This document shows positions 49,146 through 50,311 of a stretch of 50,311 nucleotides of DNA, one piece after another. The translations under genes were made by a program, and so were the position numbers. The DNA is taken from positions 1-50,311 of the forward strand of contig NZ_BBKT01000019.1 in assembly GCF_000747665.1 (NCBI RefSeq). The letters run 5' to 3'. Source of the stretch: Thermoanaerobacterium saccharolyticum (GTDB taxonomy: Bacteria > Bacillota > Thermoanaerobacteria > Thermoanaerobacterales > Thermoanaerobacteraceae). The notes under the pieces are model-generated. The model had not been told where the DNA came from, searched no databases, and saw only the letters and a list, made by a program, of their open reading frames with translations. The first letter of the stretch is position 1; each line of letters starts with the position of its first letter.

Positions 49146-50311
49146 TTACCCTCTTTCATCGCATATAGGAAGTGTAAACATGAAATTGCTTCCTACGTCT
49201 ATATCGCTTTCACACCATACTTTTCCACCGTGAGCCTCTACAATCTCTTTTACGACAGCAAGTCCTAATCCTGTACCTTTAATCTCAAATTCATCATCAT
49301 TTTGTACGTGAAAAAACTTATCAAAAATTTTATCTTTGTATTCTTTCGGTATACCTGCACCAGTATCTTTAACAGAAATTTGCATGAAGTCGCCATCAAC
49401 CGACGCACTGATTGTAATATCATCACCTGCATCAGTGTACTTCAAAGCATTTGTTATGAGATTGTTTAAGACCCACGTTATTTTCTCTGGATCGGCATAT
49501 ACGCATGGCATATCTTCGTCAATTGTATTAGTAAGATTTACACCTTTTTCGTTTGCAATATTATATAGCGGCTTTACAGTATTTTGCGCTATTCCAAATA
49601 TAGAACAACATTTAAAGTTGTACATCTCTTTGCCAGATTCAATCTTAGTAAGTTCGATTAGTTCATTAACCAATTCAGTAAGCTTTTCACTTTCTTCTTC
49701 GATTGCCATGAGTGTACTTCTTTGTTTATCATTAATCGCACCTATTTTTTCTTCTAAAATCATGCTTGTACCCATCATTATGGACGTCAACGGTGTTTTA
49801 AACTCATGTGAAATTATCGATATGAAATCGTCCTTTGCTTGATCTAACTCCTTAAACTCAGTAATGTTGTGAAAAACCAACAGTATATCTGATATTTCCG
49901 ATTTATAATTTTTTATTGGGGTGATTGTAACATCATAATATTTATCACCGTATTTAACCTGCTCAACCTTGTTAATATTAAATTTTGAATCAACAATTGC
50001 ATTTATTTGCTCAAAAAGCTTCTCATCTTTAACAGACAGAAGAAAATGCTTATCAATCGCATTTTTTTTCTTCGATTCCAAATAACTCTTCCGCCGCACC
50101 ATTTAATAATATTATTTTATAATCTGAATTAAGCACTAACAAAGGGTCATTTATACTTTTTACTATAGACAATGTCTTGTTGCGCTCATCAATTATTTTG
50201 CCTAATTGACTTTCTTCATATTGCTTAAGTCTTCTTATCATGTTATTAAATTCTACTGCTAATTTACCCAATTCATCATCCGTCTTAATTGATATAACTT
50301 GATCAAGTTCC
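49146..50311 (-). CDS. Sensor histidine kinase (HAMP-PAS-HisKA-HATPase), partial; frame interrupted at an 8-base homopolymer
   Basis: The gene runs off the right edge. The edge-proximal frame encodes the end of a HAMP domain (TDDELGKLAVEFNNMIRRLK) and a PAS start (INDPLLVLNSDYKIILLNGA). The main frame encodes the PAS end, HisKA (IISHEFKTPLTSIMMGTSM) and HATPase (NLITNALKYTDAG, VKDTGAGIP, GTGLGLAVVKEIVEAHGG). The frames differ at T8 on the plus strand (50062-50069); with seven the protein reads FGIEEKNAIDKHFLL, a natural PAS. It is followed by a response regulator and the GGDEF gene, so the three form one pathway. Confidence 0.87.

Overview
This is a low-GC, AT-rich chromosomal window from an anaerobic, fermentative, saccharolytic Firmicute. 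The gene content fits Thermoanaerobacterium or a close relative: anaerobic ribonucleotide reductase, the [FeFe]-hydrogenase maturase HydG, a membrane pyrophosphatase, intracellular beta-mannan sugar enzymes and GGAGG-type ribosome binding sites with frequent TTG/GTG starts. The genus is inferred from gene content and style; no search was run. Layout: (1) 1-9010, sugar uptake and use, all minus strand. An ABC sugar-binding lipoprotein is cut by the left edge. It is followed by a LacI regulator, then a second LacI regulator heading a cellobiose 2-epimerase / GH130 phosphorylase / GH5 operon, and a VOC-SDR-ThuA operon. (2) 9259-18934, minus strand: nrdD-nrdG behind tandem NrdR-box-like sites, a proton-pumping pyrophosphatase, and an operon of a Na+/K+-ATPase-like P-type pump plus two TrkA/RCK proteins. 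All three genes of that operon have a perfect or near-perfect stem-loop between the Shine-Dalgarno sequence and the start codon. (3) 19112-21944: an F420-0 glutamate ligase-family gene, a degenerate AMIN/amidase-like gene, and a diguanylate cyclase divergent from a small XRE regulator, with three copies of one palindrome. (4) 21994-31780: a tandem glycine riboswitch and the gcvT-H-PA-PB operon, interrupted by an IS110-family element with strongly folded flanking DNA. On the opposite strand lie an OsmC gene (frameshifted), lpd and lplA, which supply the L-protein and lipoylation for glycine cleavage. (5) 31887-38895, minus strand: HtrA protease, FetAB-type ABC exporter, MFS transporter, DUF1847 protein and a two-component system. 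The latter is divergent from a secreted Gly-rich protein. (6) 39657-43072: a NifX-type protein, hydG, a YitT-family protein and a DUF5320-type protein; the first and last share an identical promoter palindrome. (7) 43238-50311: MFS and fur gene remnants, an IS4-type element that has eaten into the flanking genes, a FliD-like protein, a polysaccharide deacetylase, a diguanylate cyclase broken by a 7-bp duplication, a response regulator and a sensor kinase running off the right edge. A cross-cutting feature is that six genes are frame-broken exactly at runs of eight or nine A/T, and deleting one base restores the family-length protein each time. I treat these as genes with an uncertain base count rather than as dead genes. 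No tRNA, rRNA or CRISPR array was seen.
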